From positions 18,283,471-18,347,470 of the forward strand of contig NC_064037.1 in assembly GCF_932526225.1 (NCBI RefSeq): DNA of 64,000 bases, given 5' to 3'. Every line of letters begins with the position of its first letter. Position 1 is the stretch's first letter. Below the pieces are notes generated by a model that ran no database searches, was not told the DNA's origin, and was given only the letters and a program-made list of their open reading frames with translations. A program made the position numbers and the translations under genes. This DNA comes from Nematostella vectensis. Taxonomy: Eukaryota > Cnidaria > Anthozoa > Actiniaria > Edwardsiidae. Below are positions 12,087-24,000 of the stretch, in pieces.

Positions 12087-15000
12087 ATGGTCATGGGCTT
12101 CGTCGTGGTCATGGGCGTGGTCGTGATGGTGATGTAGCCTGCGTAGCATTGCCAAAGGGTCGGGAAATAAAAGAGGTGACGAGGCGCGCGCCAGGCCGTA
12201 AAAAAAACCGTTATGAAACGTATTCTTACGCGCGAGCTGAATTGAGGCTTCCCTACTAGCAGAGGCCTCTTTTCTCTGTATTTCGCTGGGCTGGCGTTCG
12301 CAAGGAAAAAAGACATCTGCGCTCGGCCGAAAATGTTTTTGTTTTCACACGTGAGCGTTTCTGAGCAACCGCATGACAGCTATCGCATCCTTCATTTTTA
12401 AAAGCTTGCCAAAACCCGTATGTACCATCGCGCAAAAGCTGTCAATAAGCTTTGCATGGGTTTTGTCGCAAATTATGAATCAGTTCTCTTCTTCGAAAAA
12501 AGAAAGCAACTGTTCAATTTTAATCACCTAAAACGTCACTTAAAAGAGTAAACAGCAAACGCAGCAAAGCCGAGTTTTGTCTTGTATGTGGGATAAATTT
12601 CAAGACATCTGGGCAGGTGAGTTTCTTCAATGTAAATATCGCAGTTGGACTCGAAGAAAATGTTACCAAACTTTTAGGTAAACTTAGATCCGTTTATTCC
12701 AGAAGAATATGCAAAAGCTGTAAACGGAAGATTGACTCGGTAATCAAAAGAGAGAAGATTCTGAATTGAAGATAAGGCATTAAATGGCTTCTTGTAACTT
12801 TTTAATTCGTCGCGTGATATTTCTACACCATTTCGAATGCGGGCTCATTATCCCACAGCGGATATACGCTTCACGCATGCGCTAGTCATGTGGCTCAAAT
12901 AGTGGCCAGTAAACAATGAACGGAGCATGCGCTCTGGATCTCCCCGTCCACGATCGTGGACGGCGGCTCAACAAAGCGAGTTTCGACCCATGGCAGATGT
13001 CTCTTTTCCTCGCGAACAGAGGCCTCGGCTATCCGGGAAATCTGAGGCAACTAAGCGAGAGCTTTTATTTGAAATACTGGGGTGAAACGAACAGCGCGCA
13101 CAGCCATCTTGCATGGAGGCGTACGGTAAAAAACACGAGGTCGGCTGCAAGCGCTCCCTTTTCCTATGTTCGCTTCATCCTTGTCTCCAGGCGCGCGGGA
13201 CCCGTCATTTTCCCAAGCCCTTTGCTCTGGCTAATGTTGATGGTGATGATGATGATGATGATGATGGTGGTGGTGATGGTGTAGATGGTGGTAGTAGTGG
13301 TGGTGATGGTGGTAGTGGTGGTGATGGTGGTGGTGATGGTGGTAGAAATTGTGGCGGTGATGGTGGTATTGGTGGTGGAGATGGTGGTGGTGATGGTAGC
13401 GGTGATGGTGGTGGTGATGGTGGTGATTGTGGCTGTGATGGTGATAGTGGTGGTGGTGGTGGTGGTGGTGATGGTAGCGGTGATGGTGGTGGTGTTGGCG
13501 GTGCTAGTGGTGGTGGTAGTTGTTGAGATGATGACGGCGGTGATGGTGGTGGTAGTGGTGGAGATGGTGGTGGTGGTGGTTGTGGCGGAGAAGGTAGTGG
13601 TGGTGCTGATGGTGGTGGAGATGGTGGTAGTGGTAGTAGTGGTGGTGGTAATGGTGGTGGAGATGGTGGTGGTAGTGTTGGTGATGGTGGTGGTAGTAGT
13701 GGAGATGGTGGTGGTAGTGGTGGGGATGTTAGTGGTGGAGATGGTGGTGGTTGTGGTGGAGATGGTGGTAGTGGTGGTGGTAGTGGAAGAGATGGTGGTG
13801 GTTGTGGTAGTCGTGGCTCTTACCCATTCTGCGAACCATCAATCTTGACGTAGTCGTTTTCATTGTTACGTGCTACCAACCGAATGCAAGTCCTGCTGTT
13901 TAACTCTGCCACGGCTCTTTCGATGGCATTCTGATGGGCAGCGCTTAGACCTGCTAAAGATGGCGAAGAATATTGCGAGCAATTGACAATTGTGCAGTAT
14001 TATGGCTTGCCTATAAAGTTCGAGCTTGCATTCACTGTGATATCGATTTTTATCATTCTTTTCCATCCTTAGCAAAGCGAATTGACGAATATTCGGGTTT
14101 CTATTGAAATTGTTAGTTTTGATTAACGTAGGACTATTCACTGATAGATCCTCCTTCGTTAGGGACGGACCATTAGAAAATTGATGGGGGCTGCAGGATT
14201 CCCCCCCCCCCCAAAAAAAAAATATATATATATATTTCCGAAAAAAATTGCTGGGGAGAGGTAATAAAAATCACGCTGTCATTTTTTAAAACATATCTTT
14301 AATATATAAACTGAACCTAAATTAATCAAAGTGAATATTGCCATGAACCATGTCTGCAAATTTCGATTCAAATTTTAAAAGTTTGATTCCCAACACTAGA
14401 ATTGTACAAGTTGCATTTGTGACATGGAACAGAACAGTAGCTAGCCTCGAATGGTCATGTTACACAGACATGTACAAAACTTTTGTGTGCTTCAGAAAAT
14501 ATCCACACCCTCCCCTCCCCCTATGGGTTTTTTGGGAAATTCCAGGGGGGTGTAGGATCAAACGACGAGGAATTTCCACAGGGGAGGGGGAACAAACGCC
14601 CTCTTTCCTTAACAATCACTTATTGTTTCCGTTCCAGGAGGTTGGGAATTCCAGATTCTAGTCCACCAGAACGTCCAGAACCGTAACGTTAGGTGAAAAC
14701 AAGAAATAACACTACATTCTATAAAAAAATTAATCATGGATGAGGGAATTCCTCGGTAAATTTCGCGCGAAAAACGAAATCGCACTAGTCGAGCAAAATA
14801 CCAAAAAAAATAAGTAAGCACTAAAATACTAAAATAATTTTCATAGTTTTACATATCTTACACAACACATGACTAATGACATGTTTACCTCTAAAAATGA
14901 TACCAAACCAAAGCAGCAGGCTTAAGCTTTTTTAGTTGAGTTACTTATACAACACGTTTTTACGAATATTGTTGAAACCTGCTCGATATTCTGTTGGAAC

Positions 15001-18000
15001 TTGTCTCAATTTACACATATGCTCTACTTTATTAAAATCTACATGGTGAAAAAATCATGACATTCAGTGAGAGAGACCAAGACATTTTATAGCAAGAAAA
15101 CAAAATGTGTCTTATGGGTAGCCGGTCAAGTGTCGCGATGTAAGGAAGTCACTTCTTTGGGATTCATTCATAGCGATTTGTAGGAGAAGATTATCATCAA
15201 TAAGCTTCAAAATACTCCCACTTCAAAATAGATTAAGTTATAAAGGTAAATACCTCGAGCCCATTCATGAGTGTCCAGAGAACATTTAATTACGTCTTGA
15301 AGTAAAAAGGTATTTGTCTAAAGCAGACAATAGATAATTCTAATCTCGAGCCTGGCCACGTGTCTCGGGTCTTGATCGGGTCGCAAATGGAATGAAATCG
15401 CGAATCTGGCCTTCAACTGCACAAATAACATGGATCTGAGAGCTGGAATCTCAAAATCAAAGATGGCGGCCATGACACAGTTTTAAATTATGCAGAAGGG
15501 ATCGACTATGGCGCAGAGGTTTTGGGATATTTCGCAGCTTTGGCCATATCGCGAGCAGAAAAAAAAAACAGTTGCATTTTATGACTGGGCTACCACAGGT
15601 ATCCCAGTAAATATTGAAAGCAGTGTGTCTATTGGAAGTTTCTTTGAGGATGTGATTGATAATTTAGAGCGGATGGCCTGTTAAATATCTCGGATTTTAA
15701 TAGATTCTTTTGTCTTTTAACGCTTGAGGTTTCAGTCGGACCTCCGGAAGTAAACTGATGACAATGCGGCTTTAACGGCAATCGCTTACTGCACAGCGTG
15801 TCATACAAAATGGCGGCCACATTTATCTTGACTAAGTACGCCCAGATGAATTTTGCTGTTGTTACCAACCTTATCCTGAACGAATAAAGGTAAGTACAAT
15901 GTCAATTAACTATCAGTATCTTTAAGTCATACAGCCTAGGTTTTACATCATTTTCGGCTTAATTTAATGCAAAAATGTTATATGGTATGCGATTATCTAG
16001 CATAAAAAAGCAGTGACTACGGCTAAAAGGTAAGAGGAAATTACCTTTCAGGGACTTTGCTTAATGGTTTTGACATCAGGCTGTTCAGGAAACTTAATTT
16101 ACTGAAGTTTACTCACATTTTCGTACGTTTATTTACTCTTCAATTTAGCTATAAAAAAAACAAGATGTGGAAAAGCACAAGACATGTGGTGAAGATCTAT
16201 AACCATCTTAAAACCAGTCCCCTCGACCTATATTTTTAGATACACAGTTGTTTTCTGCTTTTCTTGATGCCATGATATTTAATGCCAGGATATTCAAAAT
16301 ATTCTGAGATATCGAAAAGCTTGAAAATGAGTTTAAAGCGTCGTTTGAAACAAATGCGCGAAAAATCAGACCGCCATGTTTGCAGTGTCTGCAAGAACGT
16401 GAGTGAATGATGGCGTCACGCAAAACGGTAATATATTTGAATCGCAATGCATCATGGCATACATGTCATTCCTTCTATGGGTTGTGCCAGATGCAGGATT
16501 AACGCTTGTAGTTGGATTTACTAGACTTTGCTTACGAGATTCGCGAGACTGTGGAACTAGCTGGTCTTTTAAACCCTGCCAGCGTGTTGGACGTCCGTCG
16601 TTGCTTTTCCAAGTGATTGAGGCTGTAACTGGAGATTGATTCAGGGTTTGCGTGGCCTGTCAACTCTGAGATCTCGAGTGGGACTGAATCGCAGTTTTAC
16701 GCCCACTTGGGTTTGTAAACTTTTAATCGGTCAATGGAGCGGTCGAAGTTGGTTGACTTTAACTGGTTTTGTACCAGACGCTACTAGTTGAGTTGATGAA
16801 AGGAGCCAAGAAGAAATTCGGCTGGACATTTTCATTTAACTGAAATTCGGAAAGAATTCTTCTAAAACAAACCTGCTCATTCACTCTATTTAACTGTAAA
16901 AGAACTTTTTTCAGCGTTGGAAATATATTATCGATCGCGTAGGAAAACTTTTCACTGTACACCTGTGCTTTTATTGAATTCCACTTTTCAAACAATCTCA
17001 CTCTGCAAGAGACCATAGAGAGCGCGCATAAGAAATTGACTATAAAATTCTACTAAAAAATAGAAAAAAAAAACAATGCACATTCGATAAAAAATATCCA
17101 CCTGGTGTAATTCTGCACTCCCCCCCCCCTCCCCACACTCAATTTTCTTATGGTCCGAACCTCCTTAAGATGTTATGGACCTTATCCTGGGTGTGTGACC
17201 CTGGTAATAGATAGTAAAGACTGCTTCCCACATCATCACACGCAGGTTATTTGACCGTACGATAGTAAATGTTTCCATTATCGCACACGACCGCAGGGGG
17301 TGTTTTCCTATATTCGTAAATAAATCTTGCAACAGTATTTATGATTCTAAGCAAAACCAACCTGTAACCGTGTAGGGTATTTCTACAACTTTTTTTCCAT
17401 TCACCGTGGATGTAGGCCAGCGGTCTACACCATTATCTTCGAGAGCAGCGCGCTTGACAGGCCCCTTGAAGTTCCGCTCTGAATGAATGAAATGTGGAAA
17501 CGCTAACATTACGTATCAACGGGAGCCTTTGGATGACATTGAACTGTTAAACCCCCTGTCCGCCCAGTACCAGCATTACGCTGGCTGAAGGGCCATGTAT
17601 TTTACGCCACGCTAAGTTACTGGTGGTTGGCGTTTGTGATTGGCTCGTCCATAGGGGGCTTTTGCTACAAGAAAACGAAATTACAACTTAGAAAAACAAA
17701 CGGGCAATTTAGAAGAAGAAAAAATCGCCGAGGGGTATATAAAACAAAAACTGCGATGTAGTCGAATTTTTATTCTTCTAAATTGCCCTTTTGTTTTTCA
17801 AAGTTGCGGTTTTGTTTTTCTAAGTTGCCCTTTTGTTTTTCTAAATTGCCCTTTTGATTTTCAAAGTTGAAGTTTTTGTTTCTAAGTAAATGTCTAATCT
17901 AAAGGATTTATTTCTTCAACAGCCAGTATAAAGGGAGTTATACCGTCAACGTCTTCGCTAGATATTTCTACCCCTAGCGTATTTGTTTGGAAGTTTGGAA

Positions 18001-21000
18001 GGTTACATCTTTCCGCTACACAAAATAGGCAGTAACCTTGATTCCCCCCTAAATCTATAATTTGGTACACCTACCTTTCGGTGGTGGCTCAGGTGGGTCA
18101 ATTTGAGTAACTGAGGAAAACCAAAAAAATTATCTCAATATACGAGGAGCTACGACGCGTTGGGGGAAGGATTACGATGGGTTTGGGGAAGGGTTACGAT
18201 GGGTTACGATGCGTTGGGGAGGGTTACGATGGGTTGGGGAGAGGGTTACGATGGGTTGGGGGGAGGGTTACGATGGGATTGGGGGAGGGTTACGATGGGT
18301 TGGGGAAGGTTACGATGGGTTTGAGGGAGGGTTACGATGGGTTGGGGGAGGGTTACGATGGGTTGGGGAGGGTTACGATGGTTTGGGGGGAGGGTTACGA
18401 TGGGTTGGGGGGAGGGTTACGATGGGTTGGGGGGAGTTACGATGGGTTGGGGGGTTACGATGGGTTTGGGGGAGGGTAACGATGGGTTGGGGGAAGGTTA
18501 CGATTGGTTGGGGAGGGTTACGATGGGTTTTTGGGAGGGTTACTTTTGGTTGGGGATGGTTACGATGGGTTGGGGGGAGGGTTACGATGGGTTTTGGGGA
18601 GGGTTACTTTTGGTTGGGGATGGTTACGATGGGTTGGGGGGAGGGTTACGATGGGTTGGGGGAAGGTTACGATTGGTTGGGGGGGGGGGGGGTAACAAGA
18701 ACGTACCTGGTGGCTGGCGTTTGTGATTGGCTCGTCCAAAGAGGGGTAGTCCTAAGAGTGATTTTGCTACAAGAAAACGAAATTGCAACTTAGAAAAACA
18801 AACGGGCAATTTAGAAGAAGAAAAAATCAACGAGGGGCATATAAAACAAAAACTGCGATGTAGTCGATTTTTTCTTCTTCTAAATTGCCGTTTTGTTTTT
18901 CAAAGTTGCAGTTTTGTTTTTCTAAGTTGCCCTTTGGTTTTTCTAAATTGCCCTTTTGTTTTTCAAAGTTGAAGTTTTTGTTTCTAAGTAAATGTCTAAT
19001 ATAAAGTATTTATTTCTTCAACAGCCAGTATAAAGCGAGTTATAGTTGAACCGTCAACGTCTTCGCTAGATATTTCTATCCCTAGCGTATTTGTTTGAAA
19101 GTTTGGAAGGTTACATCTTTCCGCTACACAAAAAGGCAGTAACCTTAATTCCCCCTTAAATCTATAATTTGGTACACATACCTTTCGGTGGTGGCTCAGG
19201 TGGGTCAATTTGAGTAACTGAGAAAAAACAAAAAAATTATCTCAATATACGAGGAGCTACGATGCGTTGGAGGAAGGGTTACGATGGGTTTGGGGAAGGG
19301 TTACGGTGGGTTACGATGCGTTTGGGGAGGGTTACGATGGGTTGGGGGAGGGTTACGATGGGTTGGGGAGGGTTACGATGGTTTGGGGAGGGTTACGATG
19401 GGTTGGGGAGGGTTACGATGTGATTGGGGGAGGGTTACGATGGGTTTGAGGGAGGGTTACGATGGGTTGGGGAAGGTTACGATGGGTTGGGGAGGGTTAC
19501 GATGGTTTGGGGGGAGGGTTACGATAGGTTGGGGGGAGGGTTACGATAGGTTGGGGGGAGTTACGATGGGTTGGGGGGTTACGATGGGTTTGGGGGAGGG
19601 TAACGATGGGTTGGGGGAAGGTTACGATTGGTTGGGGAGGGTTACGATGGGTTTTGGGGAGGGTTACTTTTGGTTGGGGATGGTTACGATGGGTTGGGGG
19701 GAGGGTTACGATGGGTTTTGGGGAGGGTTACTTTTGGTTGGGGATGGTTACGATGGGTTGGGGGGAGGGTTACGATGGGTTGGGGGAAGGTTACGATTGG
19801 TTGGGGGGGGGGGGTAACAAGAACGTACCTGGTGGCTGGCGTTTGTGATTGGCTCGTCCAAAGAGGGGTAGTCCTAAGAGTGATTTTGCTACAAGAAAAC
19901 GAAATTGCAACTTAGAAAAACAAACGGGCAATTTAGAAGAAGAAAAAATCAACGAGGGGCATATAAAACAAAAACTGCGATGTAGTCGATTTTTTCTTCT
20001 TCTAAATTGCCGTTTTGTTTTTCAAAGTTGCAGTTTTGTTTTTCTAAGTTGCCCTTTGGTTTTTCTAAATTGCCCTTTTGTTTTTCAAAGTTGAAGTTTT
20101 TGTTTCTAAGTAAATGTCTAATATAAAGTGTTTATTTCTTCAACAGCCAGTATAAAGCGAGTTATAGTTGAACCGTCAACGTCTTCGCTAGATATTTCTA
20201 TCCCTAGCGTATTTGTTTGAAAGTTTGGAAGGTTACATCTTTCCGCTACACAAAAAGGCAGTAACCTTAATTCCCCCTTAAATCTATAATTTGGTACACC
20301 TACCTTTCGGTGGTGGCTCAGGTGGGTCAATTTGAGTAACTGAGAAAAAACAAAAAAATTATCTCAATATACGAGGAGCTACGATGCGTTGGAGGAAGGG
20401 TTACGATGGGTTTGGGGAAGGGTTACGATGGGTTACGATGCGTTTGGGGAGGGTTACGATGGGTTGGGGGGAGGGTTACGATGGGTTGGGGAGGGTAACG
20501 ATGGTTTGGGGAGGGTTACGATGGGTTGGGGGAGGGTTACGATGTGATTGGGGGAGGGTTACGATGGGTTTGAGGGAGGGTTACGATGGGTTGGGGAAGG
20601 TTACGATGGGTTGGGGAGGGTTACGATGGTTTGGGGGAAGGGTTACGATGGGTTGGGGGGAGGGTTACGATAGGTTGGGGGGAGTTACGATGGGTTGGGG
20701 GGTTACGATGGGTTTGGGGGAGGGTAACGATGGGTTGGGGGAAGGTTACGATTGGTTGGGGAGGGTTACGATGGGTTTTGGGGAGGGTTACTTTTGGTTG
20801 GGGATGGTTACGATGGGTTGGGGGGAGGGTTACGATGGGTTTTGGGGAGGGTTACTTTTAGTTGGGGATGGTTACGATGGGTTGGGGGAAGGTTACGATT
20901 GGTTGGGGGGGGGGGGGGTAACAAGAACGTACCTGGTGGCTGGCGTTTGTGATTGGCTCGTCCAAAGAGGGGTAGTCCTAAGAGTGATTTTGCTACAAGA

Positions 21001-24000
21001 AAACGAAATTGCAACTTAGAAAAACAAACGGGCAATTTAGAAGAAGAAAAAATCAACGAGGGGCATATAAAACAAAAACTGCGATGTAGTCGATTTTTTC
21101 TTCTTCTAAATTGCCGTTTTGTTTTTCAAAGTTGCAGTTTTGTTTTTCTAAGTTGCCCTTTGGTTTTTCTAAATTGACCCTTTTGTTTTTCAAAGTTGAA
21201 GTTTTTGTTTCTAAGTAAATGTCTAATATAAAGTATTTATTTCTTCAACAGCCAGTATAAAGCGAGTTATAGTTGAACCGTCAACGTCTTCGCTAGATAT
21301 TTCTATCCCTAGCGTATTTGTTTGAAAGTTTGGAAGGTTACATCTTTCCGCTACACAAAAAGGCAGTAACCTTAATTCCCCCTTAAATCTATAATTTGGT
21401 ACACCTACCTTTCGGTGGTGGCTCAGGTGGGTCAATTTGAGTAACTGAGAAAAAACAAAAAAATTATCTCAATATACGAGGAGCTACGATGCGTTGGAGG
21501 AAGGGTTACGATGGGTTTGGGGAAGGGTTACGATGGGTTACGATGCGTTTGGGGAGGGTTACGATGGGTTGGGGGGAGGGTTACGATGGGTTGGGGAGGG
21601 TTACGATGGTTTGGGGAGGGTTACGATGGGTTGGGGAGGGTTACGATGTGATTGGGGGAGGGTTACGATGGGTTTGAGGGAGGGTTACGATGGGTTGGGG
21701 AAGGTAACGATGGGTTGGGGAGGGTTACGATGGTTTGGGGGGAGGGTTACGATGGGTTGGGGGGGAGGGTTACGATGGGTTGGGGGGAGTTACGATGGGT
21801 TGGGGGGGTTACGATGGGTTTGGGGGAGGGTAACGATGGGTTGGGGGAAGGTTACGATTGGTTGGTGAGGGTTACGATGGGTTTTGGGGAGGGTTACTTT
21901 TGGTTGGGGATGGTTACGATGGGTTGGGGGGAGGGTTACGATGGGTTTTGGGGAGGGTTACTTTTGGTTGGGGATGGTTACGATGGGTTGGGGGAGGGTT
22001 ACGATGGGTTGGGGGAAGGTTACGATTGGTTGGATGGGGGGGGGGGGGGGGTAACAAGAACGTACCTGGTGGCTGGCGTTTGTGATTGGCTCGTCCAAAG
22101 AGGGGTAGTCCTAAGAGTGATTTTGCTACAAGAAAACAAAAATGCAACTTAGAAAAACAAAACACCAATTTTGATAAACAAAAGGGCAATTTAAAAAAAC
22201 AAAAGTGCGACTTGGAAAAACAAAATTGCAACTTGGAAAAGCAAATTAATTATATATTTCCTAGGGCAATTTAGAAGAAGAAAAGTCGACAACAACGCGA
22301 TTAAAAAAAAGTGTAAATGGTGTAAATTATTTGTTATAGATATCAAGTTTTTCCCCAAATAAAAGTCTATTCCATCTCATCTCAATTGCATTATTCATAA
22401 ACACCCAAAAGATAGAAGCAAATGGAATATGAATTGTTGTCGAACGTTTACCGCTTTGGCAAAACCTTATTGCATTTACTAATTGTTTCCATGTCGACAG
22501 ATTTTACTCTCTCGGGAATTTTCATGAAGCAACTTATCTTCCGGGCCTGAGATTTCAACACTTTATTGTTTCCATTTTGTCAAACCTTTGAAAATTGCTT
22601 TTTTTTTTGCTCAAGATAGAGACAACGTCGATGTTTAAGTGTTTATTCCGTATTCTGCGTTTGGAAACACTTCGCGCCTGTACTTCTTTCTAGATATATG
22701 ACTACCGCTTTAAAAATAGATACATAATCTAACGATAAGCATTTTTAGAATTTAAAAACCGGGTGGACACCTTGTGAAACACATGTAAAAAGCAATGATG
22801 AAAAAGGAGTTGTATTCTCGTAAAATCGCTCAACGATAGTTATTAAAAAACACTAAATCGTGCGTCTTAAAATGAAATATCTTAGATAATGAATGATATA
22901 GAGAATACTGCATGGAAAGTGCGCGCGTACGGTTTTATTCACGAATTGTGCAGTATCAAAAAACGAACAAATTAGCGCAGCAAACGAGTGAGTTTTTTTT
23001 ATACAAAACAACGAGTGAATAAAAACTGTACAAAGCACTTTCATGCTGTATTTTGTTCATTTTATACATACTAAGAAATTTATAATAAGCTATTAACATA
23101 ACTATTTATTAGACTTGGCTGTAGAGGCCCCGAGGTTTGTGCTGTTCGACGGTTCAGTTAAAGATTTTCAGACAGGAAACTTACATTGAAATAAATCTGT
23201 CTCGCTAATGTCACGCACAGACTGTGATGCTAGATAGCGTTTTAACAGCCTTATATCTCGCTCGGTTTTTCCCTTTGTAATTACAAACCTTTATCCAAAT
23301 TTTGTATTCTTATTTTCAAGACTTTCTAAATAATCCTCTACAGTGTCATTAAGAGTAGCAAATCTATTGTCTTCCATTTTTAACGCTTTGTATCCAATTT
23401 TCACAGTTTTATTTCGTTCTCTCGCTCAATGGAGCTCAATAACAAGTGACATGCAAAGCTACCCGTCTTCCCGCGTTGGGATTGAAACCATATAAAGTGC
23501 AGTAAAAAATATCGTTCGTCCAATCAGAACCGCGAACGACTTTTCTTCACGGTGACAAAACATTGTTCGCGCCTCTGATTTGATGAGACCAGTGAACGAA
23601 TGAAAATTTACTGAATATGTTTTCAGTGAGTATTTTTCAGTATGTATATAATAAATAAAGTTTAAATCCACTCACAAACTATCACGAATCTAGCAATTTG
23701 ATTGGCTCCCGTACTCACTATTGAGCCATAGTAGTGAGTAGCGAAAAAGCCACTTGAAGCGAAAGAGATGAAAAACCTTTATTCAAATTCGATAAATTTG
23801 GTTCACAAACTTTCCTAGTAAATGTATTTTCCATCCTTACAAAAGGACACTAAAAGTAACGAAGACTGCAGGGTTTTGAAGCTAAAGTTTCCATTTTTCG
23901 TTTTAAAAAAGTGTTAGAGTTATGAGCACTAAACAATTCACAAAATTACCCCTTTTGGGATACCCTTTTCGTCATAGGACTTATAGGTTCCCCATAAATC

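Larger units (their letters stand above)
17621..22290. repeat. Tandem cluster of ~1.1-kb units
   Basis: The marker TGGCGTTTGTGATTGGCTCG recurs at about 17634, 18716, 19838, 20942 and 22074, so units are 1082 to 1132 bp. Each full unit contains a hairpin-forming segment, a degenerate copy of the 30-nt propeptide exon, a copy of the 36-nt propeptide exon and a G-rich minisatellite. The outer ends (17.6-17.9 kb and 22.1-22.3 kb) are more diverged than the inner copies, which are nearly identical. This is recent expansion inside the astacin gene. Confidence 0.9.

Noticed and set aside
13285-13848. Val/Met- and Gly/Asp-rich frames on the plus strand
   Set aside because: Products of the GGTGGTGAT repeat; the true coding sequence next to it is the astacin exon on the other strand.
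15490-15684. 64-codon plus-strand frame (MQKGSTMAQRFWD)
   Set aside because: No recognisable domain, no codon or splice support, and it lies in an astacin intron.
18177-22152. Gly/Trp/Val-rich frames up to 211 codons in the G-rich blocks
   Set aside because: Repeat translation of GGTTACGATGGGTTGGGG units in several frames at once.
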